NCBI RefSeq assembly: GCF_017939705.1
Contig: NZ_JAGKSQ010000004.1
Location: 248,001 to 312,000, forward strand
Reading direction: 5' to 3'
Length of the DNA: 64,000 nucleotides
DNA from: Halalkalibacter suaedae
Lineage (GTDB): Bacteria; Bacillota; Bacilli; Bacillales; Bacillaceae_D
A model generated the notes under the pieces. It made no database searches and was not told the origin of the DNA. It worked only from the letters and a program-made list of their open reading frames with translations. The position numbers and the translations under genes are program-made. Positions 54,318 to 62,563 of the stretch are shown piece by piece. How positions within the stretch are numbered: position 1 is the stretch's first letter; the number at the start of each line of letters is the position of its first letter.

Positions 54318-54806
54318 TTAGAGAACCTCTTCTAGTGAAATTCCATTATCTTTAAATTCGATTTTTAAATTTGCTCCAGAGTGACATATGACTTCAAAAG
54401 AGATGATCTTATTATTTACAGGGAGGAATTCTTCTCTGGTCCATAAGTCTTGTTCAGGACTTAGTATGGGAGCTGGTTTATCTTTATTAAGGTGATGAAA
54501 GCTAAAGGAAAAAACATCGGTAAACGTAAGCCTCCATTTTTCCTTCTCATTTGAGACGGTCAGTTGAATAGTGGTATTGATTAGGTTTGAATGGTTTATT
54601 ACTACTTTTTCTAGCAAGTAATCATGGAATCCATAAGTGTCAAATCTCTGAAACACCTCTTTAGGAAGTCTATTAGATAATGAAGCGTACTGCTCCCAGT
54701 ATAAATCTCTATTCTTTCCCCATTCTTCCTCAAGTTCGTCTAATTTTGCTTCTCCTAAACTTTCGTTACTCAATGCCGTTAATAAATCATATGTAAAGTA
54801 TTTCAT
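54318..54806 (-). CDS. DUF4085-like protein
   Basis: 162 aa, soluble. MKYFTYDLLTALSNE start and DLYWEQYASLSNRLPKEVFQRFDTYGFHDYLLEKV fit DUF4085. Inverted relative to most array genes. A ribosome binding site AAGGGGATG precedes the ATG. Confidence 0.65.
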   Translation of the reverse strand: MKYFTYDLLTALSNESLGEAKLDELEEEWGKNRDLYWEQYASLSNRLPKEVFQRFDTYGFHDYLLEKVVINHSNLINTTIQLTVSNEKEKWRLTFTDVFSFSFHHLNKDKPAPILSPEQDLWTREEFLPVNNKIISFEVICHSGANLKIEFKDNGISLEEVL

Positions 54807-54953
54807 ATAAATCCATCCCCTTAAATTATAGCTTATTGTAATAGTATACTTTAAATCACTAGTATTACATTAGTTAATTCCGTTTAACACACGACACCAA
54901 ATTCGCCATTCTGATAAGAATCATTGATCCAAGCCATTTTTTCTTTTTACGCT

Positions 54954-54978
54954 AAAAAAGGAAATTAATGTTAAAATG
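54954..54978 (+). repeat. Array element, 3' box
   Basis: AAAAAGGAAATTAATGTTAA and AATGGATAAGG, 60 bp before the lipoprotein gene; preceded by a T-rich stretch but no intact hairpin. Confidence 0.85.
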
Positions 54979-55036
54979 GATAAGGAGGAAGATTTCACTG
55001 TTATCATGTTTTATATACACTGGAGGGAGTTAATTA

Positions 55037-55705
55037 ATGAAGAAAAGATATTTTATACTTTATTCTTTTGTATTGGTGCTTTTATTATTCGTGCTTGGCT
55101 CATGTTCTAAGTTAGAAACGGATAATTCATTAGTAGATACAAATATAAAGGAAGAACATCAAATGGAGAGTTCAACTTCAGCGAATAAGGATCGATCTCC
55201 TACTAGTAATAACGATTCAGACAACCTAGATAATCATAGTAATAGCAATAGTACTAGTGCAAGTAATCTAAATGAATCTACTGCTGAAAATACAAAAATC
55301 GAAAGCAATGAGGATAGTCAAGAATCAATAAAAGAAGAATCGGAGAGTATTACAAAAAATTTTGATTTAGAATCTTATCTTAATACAAATTATCTAATTG
55401 ATGGTACCCATTATAAAATTAAAAGCTGGGGAGAAGTTGAAGGCACAAATAGAATCGATTATAGAGTTGATATCGTTCCTGATACTAAAGAATTTAGTGC
55501 TGAGATCACTAAAATCTTTAAGAGTGGAGAGCCTTATGGTGACAAAAGAACAGAGACTATGATGAATATTGCTAGAAATATATTGACCGATTTACCTGAG
55601 ATTAATAATAAAGTTCATATCGACTCTGTGAATTGGGTATCGTATGATGGTGAATTTGAAGTAATGTTAATACAAGATTATGAACAAAGCACAATAAGTG
55701 AATAA
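55037..55705 (+). CDS. Lipoprotein with Ser/Asn-rich linker, 222 aa
   Basis: Lipobox VLGSC near residue 23, long Asn/Ser/Thr linker (30-105), then a C-terminal domain NYLIDGTHYKIKSWGEVEGTNRIDYRVDIVPDTKEFSAEITKIFKSGE. Similar plan to the lipoprotein at 40258. GGAGGGAG before ATG. Confidence 0.8.
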   Translation: MKKRYFILYSFVLVLLLFVLGSCSKLETDNSLVDTNIKEEHQMESSTSANKDRSPTSNNDSDNLDNHSNSNSTSASNLNESTAENTKIESNEDSQESIKEESESITKNFDLESYLNTNYLIDGTHYKIKSWGEVEGTNRIDYRVDIVPDTKEFSAEITKIFKSGEPYGDKRTETMMNIARNILTDLPEINNKVHIDSVNWVSYDGEFEVMLIQDYEQSTISE

Positions 55706-55932
55706 ATAACAAAAATGCTTGTTTGTTAAATTATTTTCTATAAAAAACCTCACATTCCCAAAAGCTGAAGATTTGTCACATGAAGCGGTGGCATCAGGGT
55801 ATTTCTAACTAGAAATGGGTAATCGAAAATGCTTACTGACATTGAATATTGAGAAATAAGGAGACATGATCCAGATAGTAAATTATCGGTTTACATAAGG
55901 TAGTAATGTTATTATCTGAAAAGGATGTAAAG

Positions 55933-56245
55933 ATGAAAAAAGTTTTTGGAGAGAGAAATGAGAGAATTAGTTATGAAACTAGAAAGGGTGTTTATGCCGT
56001 TATTTATAATTCTCAAAAAGACGAGGTTATGACTGTTCGAAATGAAAGGGGGCATCATCTTTTGGCAGGTGGCGGAATTGAAAATGGTGGAAGTCATTTC
56101 AGGTGTCTTGAAAGAGAAATGTTAGAAGAAACGGGATACAAGGTACTATTACATAGAATGGATAGATATACAAAGGGCGAATAAGTTTCTTATCCACGAT
56201 CATCATTATTGGGCAGTTAAAAAAGGCTTAGATTTATTCAAATAA
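55933..56245 (+). pseudogene. NUDIX hydrolase gene, damaged
   Basis: Frame 1 ends at 56184; removing one G from AAAGGGCG (about 56173) continues into NKFLIHDHHYWAVKKGLDLF to 56245. The Nudix box GGGIENGGSHFRCLEREMLEETGY has Gly where GES normally supplies Glu. Probably inactive. Confidence 0.72.
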
Positions 56246-56300
56246 TGCTAGATTTATTTGAATGAAAACGAACAATGATGGGATGGCTGAAGTAAACATT

Positions 56301-56380
56301 TCTGAAATACACTCCTCTTTCTACAGAAAGCCGGTGAGCCTCAGCTACACTTGGTGAGGCCTCACCCTTTCAAGTTGAAT
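56301..56380. repeat. Decayed reverse copy of the 11-kb structured element
   Basis: TTCTGAAATACACTCC, AGAAAGCCGGTGAGCCTC and GGCCTCACC align with the reverse complement of 11105-11220. Only about a third of the element remains. Confidence 0.65.
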
Positions 56381-56423
56381 TAGGTAATTTGCTTACATAC
56401 TGTATTTTAAGTATGCATAGCTA

Positions 56424-57368
56424 TCAGTGATGATGGTGTCCAGATGAATTAGCTTTTGCGTTACACAGAATCGTATTATCATGCTGATGAGAAGTTGTTT
56501 CTATTTGAATCGTCATATGGTGAATATTTTTGTGTTCAAGGTCGTGTTCAATTTGATGAAGCAAACGTTCACTTTCAGCAACAGACATTTGCTTATCTAC
56601 AACTGCATGGCAGGATAGTGCATTTAAGCCGCTTGTAATCGACCAAACATGTAAGTCGTGAACGCTATGAATTTCTTTTTTATTTTGGATTGTTTGGATC
56701 ACATCGTTTAAATCAACATTTTGTGGTGTCCCTTCCATCAGGACGTGAAGACCAGATTTCGTAACATAGTAGCCACTTCGTAATACGAGTGCGGCAACAA
56801 TGACACTCGCTAGTGGGTCTGCCCAGCCCAAGTCGAAGAACATGATCAGCAGTGCAGCAATAACTGCACCAATGGAACCAAGCATATCACTCATCACATG
56901 CAAGTAGGCTCCACGCATATTCAAGTTTTCTTCTACATCCCCGCCACGCAACATAATCCACGCAACAATAATATTGACTAGTAATCCAAATGCAGCGATG
57001 ATTAACATTCCCGTTGAAGCCACTTCTGGTGGATTCTGAAAGCGCTCAATTGCCTCATAAAAGATGTATAGAGCAATCAAAATAAGTGTGATGCCGTTAA
57101 GAACGGCTGCTAATATTTCAAATCGCTTATATCCATATGTTTTACTATGGTTAGCGACCCTTGCTCCAAGTGTAAACGCCAATAGAGCAATCCCAAGTGA
57201 TATGGAGTCACTTAACATATGGCCCGCATCAGACAAAAGTGCAAGGCTATTGGTTATAAATCCTCCAATTGCTTCAACTAACATATAGCCTGTAATGATA
57301 ATAAAACTTATCATTAATGTTTTTTTATTCGCACCATGTGTATGGTCATGTCCATGATCGTGTCCCAT
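56424..57368 (-). CDS. czcD: Cation diffusion facilitator (Zn/Co/Cd efflux)
   Basis: 314 aa with six membrane helices. N-terminal His/Asp-rich HDHGHDHTHG, metal site ALLSDAGHMLSDSISLG in TM2 and YLHVMSDMLGSIG in TM5 (HxxxD pairs), cytosolic C-terminal dimer domain and a His-rich tail. Exports divalent metal in exchange for protons. Lies 15 bp behind the ArsR gene, so both form one operon. Confidence 0.95.
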   Translation of the reverse strand: MGHDHGHDHTHGANKKTLMISFIIITGYMLVEAIGGFITNSLALLSDAGHMLSDSISLGIALLAFTLGARVANHSKTYGYKRFEILAAVLNGITLILIALYIFYEAIERFQNPPEVASTGMLIIAAFGLLVNIIVAWIMLRGGDVEENLNMRGAYLHVMSDMLGSIGAVIAALLIMFFDLGWADPLASVIVAALVLRSGYYVTKSGLHVLMEGTPQNVDLNDVIQTIQNKKEIHSVHDLHVWSITSGLNALSCHAVVDKQMSVAESERLLHQIEHDLEHKNIHHMTIQIETTSHQHDNTILCNAKANSSGHHHH

Positions 57369-57383
57369 TCATAGTCCTCCTAA

Positions 57384-57719
57384 TTAATGATGGCAAGCAT
57401 GCTCGATTGCCTGTTTTAGTAAATTCATAACGTGGTCGTCATTTTCCGAATAATACATAGTCGTCCCTGTTCTTCTATATTTGACCAATCTTAAATTTTT
57501 CAAGAAACGTAATTGATGGGAGACGCTAGATTGGCTTAAATTTAGAGTCTCTGCAATATCGTTGACTGAGTGCTCTCCTGTACATAATAAGTTCAAAATA
57601 CGAATACGAGTTGGGTCGCTCAATGCTTTGAACGTTTGCGAAACAACAAACAATGTCTCTTCATCCAAATGCTGCCCTTTTTCAGTAAAGGCTTCTTTAT
57701 TTTTCTGCTCTTCAATCAT
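57384..57719 (-). CDS. czrA: ArsR/SmtB-type metal-responsive repressor
   Basis: 111 aa winged helix: [82 protein letters not shown]. The C-terminal D-H...H-ACHH pattern is the alpha5 Zn site of CzrA. Represses its own operon with the CDF exporter until Zn/Co binds. Confidence 0.95.
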   Translation of the reverse strand: MIEEQKNKEAFTEKGQHLDEETLFVVSQTFKALSDPTRIRILNLLCTGEHSVNDIAETLNLSQSSVSHQLRFLKNLRLVKYRRTGTTMYYSENDDHVMNLLKQAIEHACHH

Positions 57720-57746
57720 TATTTTTCCTCCTCATTATATTTTATG

Positions 57747-57768
57747 TGAATATATGATTATATGTTCA
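57747..57768. promoter_or_regulatory. CzrA operator
   Basis: TGAATATATGATTATATGTT with CA (57747-57768) is a 22-bp imperfect dyad of the ArsR/SmtB 12-2-12 kind, 28 bp before the repressor start. Confidence 0.82.
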
Positions 57769-57999
57769 TATATCCAGATTATTAAATGCTTCCTTAAATG
57801 TCAATCAGGAAAGTTTATGTGATCTCATTGTTTGCACAACATTAATTGAGCTTTTAAGAGGAAGGGGACAATGACTAAAATACAGCTACTAATTAAAAAC
57901 AGGATTATTAGCTGTTCTTTTTGAAGTATTGGACCAAGGTTGATTTGTTAGAAACCTTTCTAAATAAAATACGTCTAACTTAACAAGGAGGGCAGGAAA

Positions 58000-58450
58000 A
58001 TGAAGAAAAACGTAATGACTTTCTTAGTGTGCGTTTTATTAGCTATTGGAATATATTTTGTTATCTCGATACTTAACTTAAATCCACCCAAACCAAGTAT
58101 AACTGTTGAAGATAGTAAAGTAGAAGTGGTACAGGGTTCTTATTGTTGGAAAGGACTTATTACAGCACAATGTGTTGATAGTATTTCTCCACCAGAACTG
58201 ATTAAACATCATGATCTTAAACCTGTTGTTGTATCACCTAAAGCAAAATTGAAAATAGACTTTCATCATGAACCACTAGAAAATTCATTGGGTGTTGATA
58301 GATGGATTAGTAATCCAAGAAACTGAAAATGTCCCATTAAGTGATGACATATTATTAGTACCAAAAGAAAAAGGTATTTATATTTATAGTGCTTATGCAT
58401 ATTGGGAGAAGGGGAGTGCGAGTTACGCCTTTGTTATTGAAGTTGAGTAA
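58000..58450 (+). pseudogene. Membrane-anchored protein gene with frameshift
   Basis: ATG 58000 (after AAGGAGGG) encodes an N-terminal membrane helix and VVQGSYCWKGLITAQCVDSISPPELI, stopping at 58326; another frame then reads VIQETENVPLSDDILLVPKE and ends AYAYWEKGSASYAFVIEVE at 58450. The join is near 58290. The intact protein is like exported Bacillus proteins with an SYCW motif. Confidence 0.78.
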
Positions 58451-58548
58451 GTCTTACCATCAATGACGTAACCCACCCACAAATCTTTGAATATTTTTTG
58501 TGATAGATCCTCCGCCATTAGTGGGTTAGGTCATAGATCTCATCTCTA

Positions 58549-59145
58549 TTACTTCAACACTACTCCATTGTGCAGTAAAGCTGAATGGAATATTTCTAAA
58601 CTTGAAGGGAAGCTTTCTTTGGTTGGCCACGAATCAATGTCCCAAACCTTTGATTTTTTGAATGCTCGTGGGCAGTGGATAAAGCATTCCTCCACATCTA
58701 CACCTATCCCAAGTAAGGGTGGCCTTTCGTTTAGGCTCATGCTGTCCAGAATCTCGGGATTCTTTATTATAGTTGCACGTCCATTTATGCGGAGCACCTC
58801 TTCTAAACCAGGAATAAGAAATAATAGTCCTACGTGTGGGTTGGATATAATATTGAGAATGGAGTCTATTCGTTTATTGCCTGGACGATCTGGAATCACT
58901 AATTGTTTGTTGTTTAGTATCTGTATTCCACACGGGAAATCCCCTCTTGGAGAAACATCACATTTTCCTTCAGCGTTTGCCGTAGAAAGAAAAAACAGTG
59001 GTGACATTTCAATAAATCGCTTACAATGTTCATCAATCTGTGAAACACTTTTTTTAGTAATATGTTCATGTGGCGTTCCTACGATTTTTCGAACTTCCTC
59101 TTCTGATGTAACTGCATTGAAAGAAAAATTAATTAACTCCATCAT
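58549..59145 (-). CDS. Pyridoxamine-phosphate-oxidase-like FMN protein
   Basis: 198 aa split-barrel flavoprotein of the PPOX class: SPLFFLSTANAEGKCDVSPRGD, LVIPDRPGNKRIDSILNIISNPHVGLLFLIPGLEEVLRINGRATI and the HCPRAFKKSKVWD tail are the family marks. Substrate unknown. A Fur-box-like sequence sits 50 bp upstream, suggesting iron control. The long antisense frame 58487-59197 is a shadow of this gene. Confidence 0.9.
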   Translation of the reverse strand: MMELINFSFNAVTSEEEVRKIVGTPHEHITKKSVSQIDEHCKRFIEMSPLFFLSTANAEGKCDVSPRGDFPCGIQILNNKQLVIPDRPGNKRIDSILNIISNPHVGLLFLIPGLEEVLRINGRATIIKNPEILDSMSLNERPPLLGIGVDVEECFIHCPRAFKKSKVWDIDSWPTKESFPSSLEIFHSALLHNGVVLK

Positions 59146-59194
59146 ACTTACCTCTTTTCATAACGACAATCTGTTAGTAACTATTTTACAGGAA

Positions 59195-59209
59195 TGAAAA
59201 TCATTATCA
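59195..59209. promoter_or_regulatory. Fur-box-like operator
   Basis: TGAAAATCATTATCA matches the 7-1-7 Fur box TGATAATNATTATCA at 13 of 14 defined positions; it lies in the upstream region of the minus-strand PPOX gene. Confidence 0.65.
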
Positions 59210-59457
59210 ATGATTTTTTGGAATGTAATTATTTCATTGTTTTTAGGTTAAGTGGGTTGCAAGGGAATATAGAAGGATGATTATAGCAATGAAGGGAATA
59301 CTATTTGGCGATGAATGATTTTACTAAATGATATTGATTCACTGATATATGCAAAAGTAGCAGTACATAATAAAGTAAGGTATTCTCCAGTGGAATAGGG
59401 TATATTTATATTTGTTGAATAGATTCTCTTTAAAGACAAGAAAAGTAGGTGAACAAA

Positions 59458-59607
59458 GTGGGGAAATATCAATTGGATACAAAAGCTCAGGTAGCTGTGA
59501 CAAAGTTTCATGAAAAACAGGGACCTGCCAAATTTGATAAAAAGCAGCAACTTGAAAAAATACGTGCGGAGTATTTGAAAAAGAAGCAAAAACAAACAGA
59601 TAAATAA
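59458..59607 (+). CDS. Small basic helical protein, 49 aa
   Basis: GTG start (ribosome binding site GTAGGTGA), product with AQVAVTKFHEKQGPAKFDKK and a Lys-rich tail YLKKKQKQ; no membrane segment. Looks like one of the short soluble proteins common in Bacillus; function unknown. Confidence 0.68.
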   Translation: MGKYQLDTKAQVAVTKFHEKQGPAKFDKKQQLEKIRAEYLKKKQKQTDK

Positions 59608-59738
59608 GATGAATGGAAACATAGGGAGTCTGAAATTCCTTATGTTTTTCTTTTTATTCCAACATTCAGATTAGGTACAAAATCACGATTAAGAAATTAA
59701 AACGTGGAAGTTACAGGGTCAATGAAATAATATATAGA

Positions 59739-59776
59739 ATTAACTAGGAACAGAAAAGGAAATTAATGTTAAACTA
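59739..59776 (+). repeat. Array element, collapsed copy
   Basis: AATTAACTAGGAACAG joined directly to AAAAGGAAATTAATGTTAAA and CTAA: 5' box and 3' box without the hairpin between. Confidence 0.8.
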
Positions 59777-59959
59777 AAGATTAGCTTACTTCTAAACTGT
59801 TTGGACTTCTTATGAAATTTCATCTTCATGTGAAGTGAGTATTCCTTATTATGAAATGCTGTATTCATGGTTGATGAAAAGGAAAAAGGATAAACAAATA
59901 GCAGATTAATTTACGTGGGCTATAAAATGAAACTGAAAACCATGTCTACGAAAGAAAAT

Positions 59960-59990
59960 TGTTAAGCTAACTAGGGAGAAATCAAAAGTT
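59960..59990 (+). repeat. Array element, 5' part
   Basis: TGTTAAGCTAACTAGGGAGA then AATC, before the next gene. Confidence 0.6.
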
Positions 59991-60014
59991 TCCTTTAGTT
60001 ACAGGAGGGTCAAA

Positions 60015-60368
60015 ATGACTAATTATTATTACTTAGCTTCAGACAAAAAAATGGGTTCGGGTATTGGTTCCGTTGATTTTACAAAAACTGAACCACATCT
60101 AATTCCTGGGTTTGATTATCCAATACAAATAGAAATTTTTAATGGAATAGAAAAAGACTGGCAATTACAGGAATTACTGCATTATATTCGTAATCATACC
60201 GCCCCTTATGAAGTTTGTACTGTACAAATAGCAAATGTAATTAACTCAAATCGAACAGAATTAGAGATACAGAAAAAACATAAGGTTTTATTAAACGAAA
60301 TAGTTGACCCGAAACAACTCTTGTTACAAGAAGGTCATTTGTTGACCGTTAAAAAAGTCCCTATTTGA
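60015..60368 (+). CDS. Hypothetical protein, 117 aa
   Basis: Soluble; MTNYYYLASDKKMGSGIGSV start, DWQLQELLHYIRNHTAPYEVCTVQIANVIN middle, C-terminal LLLQEGHLLTVKKV. No family recognised. CAGGAGGGT before ATG. Confidence 0.72.
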   Translation: MTNYYYLASDKKMGSGIGSVDFTKTEPHLIPGFDYPIQIEIFNGIEKDWQLQELLHYIRNHTAPYEVCTVQIANVINSNRTELEIQKKHKVLLNEIVDPKQLLLQEGHLLTVKKVPI

Positions 60369-60498
60369 AATTGTATCTTACATAGGTTTGAACTTTCAGT
60401 TGCGATAGCATCAGTTTTTGAATAGTGAGTATCAGGATTAGTGTTCTATAGGAAATAAGAAAAGTTGTTAGAAGTTCATATTATTAAGGAGAGTTTAC

Positions 60499-61074
60499 TT
60501 GAATAAATTCATGATTATTATGTTAATGGCGATTCTTGCAGGATGTTCTGATCAATCAACAGTATATACACCGTCAATAAAACTCACAAGCTCGAATGTA
60601 AGGATAGTTAGTGATATTCCAGAGCAACAGCCAATTGTTGACGGTCAATTATTTGAACACATCGGTCTTGTCTCACTACAATATGATTTTTAAATTATCA
60701 ATACTGGTGAGAAGAACTTTAAGGTTAGTCAAAATGCACATATTAGTGAAAGTGATAGTAAAACAATTGCCCTCACCATTGAACCCAACCCAGAACTAAA
60801 AGCATTTGCAAATGAAGTGACGGGTATAAATTTATATAGCGAGAGGAATCATGGAGGAGGTTTTTTAGCTTCTCCTACTGTACTCGAACCTAATGAAGAA
60901 GGAACGTATTCGATCGAATATATACTTGGTTCAATAGAAGAAATTCCTGAGATGACATCGGCACCGAATAAAGAACAATTAGATGAATTAAGGGAGAAAG
61001 CAGTGAATGCAAACCTTGTAATCTATTATGAAAACGAGAAGATTAAAAGTTTTGCTCTAGATAAAGCAAGATAA
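60499..61074 (+). pseudogene. Lipoprotein gene with in-frame stop
   Basis: TTG 60499 starts a lipoprotein with lipobox LAGC. The frame meets TAA at 60691 and then continues in the same frame through IINTGEKNFKVSQNAHISES and ends VIYYENEKIKSFALDKAR at 61074. One base change (AAA to TAA is the simplest) would explain it. Intact length about 191 aa. Confidence 0.8.
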
Positions 61075-61121
61075 AAACAATTAGTGGAATATTATTAGAA
61101 AATTATTGAGAGGTAGAAATC

Positions 61122-61598
61122 ATGGATATATTTATTCGGAACGCCAAGGAAAATGATTACGAGTCATTGTTGCCGTTATTTAGACAGGTTCATGAATTAC
61201 ACGTTTCTGTAAGGCCTGATTTGTATAAAGAGAATTCTACTCCAGTTGAACAAGAGTTTTTTGAAAGCCAGTTGATTGATAGTAAACAGCATATTTTTGT
61301 GGCTATTATAGGTAATGATATAGTCGGTGTTGTCGTCACGAAGGAAGATGAAGTAATTGAAAATTCTTTTGTTACAGCGAGGAAGGTATTATATATACAG
61401 AGTTTGTGCGTTGCTGAAACTCATAGAAAGCAAGGTATCGGAAAACAACTCACTACATACGTGTTTGATTTTGGAAGGATTCTAAAAGTTGATAGTATTG
61501 AGTTGGGGGTATCCGAGGAGAATACATCGGCCATTGAATTTTATAGGTCGGTTGGGATGACAACAAAAAGTAGAAAAATGGAGATTGTGTTGAACTAG
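61122..61598 (+). CDS. GNAT N-acetyltransferase
   Basis: 158 aa: IRNAKENDYESLLPLFRQVHELHVSVRPDLYKE start, motif A CVAETHRKQGIGKQLTTYVFDFG and SEENTSAIEFYRSVGM. Acceptor unknown. GAGAGGTAG before ATG. Confidence 0.92.
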   Translation: MDIFIRNAKENDYESLLPLFRQVHELHVSVRPDLYKENSTPVEQEFFESQLIDSKQHIFVAIIGNDIVGVVVTKEDEVIENSFVTARKVLYIQSLCVAETHRKQGIGKQLTTYVFDFGRILKVDSIELGVSEENTSAIEFYRSVGMTTKSRKMEIVLN

Positions 61599-61956
61599 TA
61601 GGATAGGGAGCGAGTTAGTATGATTTTACAAGCAATAGTTATTGAAGATAATAAGTTACGTATTATTATCAATCTGTTGCACAGTAAACCAAGAATCATT
61701 AATCATCAACACCCTCCAGGATAGACGTTATCGCAGGAGAAACATTCTTAATATGCTTTAACAATGTGAGGAGAACCTGATGCAAGAGGTGAAAGAGAAG
61801 GGGATTTGAACTTTTGTTCCAGGATTGTTCATGTGGGATTACAGCGGGTTATCTGCCTGATTTTTTACTTGACCTTTACTAGCATGGCTCATAAATTCTG
61901 TGTTACGAAGACGTTCATTATTTATCGTTCCACACTAACTCTAAGATGCTTTTCTC
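61599..61956. other. Gene-free stretch
   Basis: Only a 34-codon frame (61621) without partner or binding site. I find no repeat box or RNA gene; sequence looks decayed. Confidence 0.5.
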
Positions 61957-62241
61957 GTGATTCTAGCTCGTTATAAAAGAATCTCGAGCATTGAGCTAGA
62001 AATCGATATGACTACATATGAAATTCACTCTTTATTTGGAGAACCAGATTCTAGCGGCTTTGTTGAATATTTCGATACATTTCGTATGACCTATTCTTTC
62101 GATGATTATGCTGCTAGCTTTGAAAACGAAGGTATTGATTCATATGTAACAACTGTACAAATATCTCCTAGAAAATACGCTGAATGTATAGGGGAAGAAA
62201 GACTACTAGATCTACTAAATGAAATAGGAACAACTATTTAG
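61957..62241 (+). CDS. Hypothetical protein or gene 3' end, 94 aa
   Basis: MTTYEIHSLFGEPDSSGFVEYFDTFRMTYSFDDYAASFENEGIDSYVTTVQI is well-formed protein, but no ribosome binding site is seen before GTG 61957 and the frame could be the tail of a longer lost gene. Confidence 0.5.
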   Translation: MILARYKRISSIELEIDMTTYEIHSLFGEPDSSGFVEYFDTFRMTYSFDDYAASFENEGIDSYVTTVQISPRKYAECIGEERLLDLLNEIGTTI

Positions 62242-62299
62242 TTATTCTGATCATGGGGGTAGTGAATTTTCTTTTAATACTGTACATTATTGCCAATCA

Positions 62300-62340
62300 G
62301 AACATCACTTAAATGATTAAGTGGTGTTCTTTTTGTTTTA
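62300..62340 (+). terminator. Intrinsic terminator
   Basis: AGAACATCACTTAAATGATT / AAGTGGTGTTCTTTTTG: AGAACATCACTT pairs with AAGTGGTGTTCT, T-run behind. Confidence 0.85.
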
Positions 62341-62375
62341 GACGAATAAATGAGATCATTATAACAACGACTTTT

Positions 62376-62451
62376 TATTAACCGTAAGGCTGCATTTCTT
62401 CAAAAAGGAATGCTTTATTTATGTAAAAAAAAGGAAGTTAGTGTTAAACTA
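62376..62451 (+). repeat. Complete array element, last copy
   Basis: TATTAACCGTAAGGCTGCAT, hairpin GCATTTC/GAATGC, TTTATTTATG, AAAAGGAAGTTAGTGTTAAA and CTA. TTAAC..TAA at the left mirrors TTA..GTTAA at the right. No copy is seen after this point. Confidence 0.88.
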
Positions 62452-62563
62452 AAAAAGCGATTTAAAGTAACAAGATACTCACTTTATGAAGAGGAAGATT
62501 CTAAATTAAAATCAATAGAATTAAAGTATTCTATTAAACTTTGTAAATTAAAGAGGAGAGACT

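Larger units (their letters stand above)
59608..60014. other. Gene-free stretch with two element remnants
   Basis: Contains a hairpin-plus-T remnant just behind the 49-aa gene and the element pieces at 59739 and 59960. No credible reading frame. Confidence 0.5.

Noticed and set aside
58487-59197. 236-residue plus-strand frame
   Set aside because: It is the antisense shadow of the PPOX-type gene at 58549-59145, which has all family motifs.
61790-61870. tRNA-like sequence with TTCAAATC on the minus strand
   Set aside because: The presumed T-stem does not pair and no acceptor or anticodon stem can be drawn.
21937-62451. Could the repeated element be a CRISPR array?
   Set aside because: Copies are imperfect, 100 to several thousand bases apart, separated by genes, and there are no cas genes or uniform spacers.
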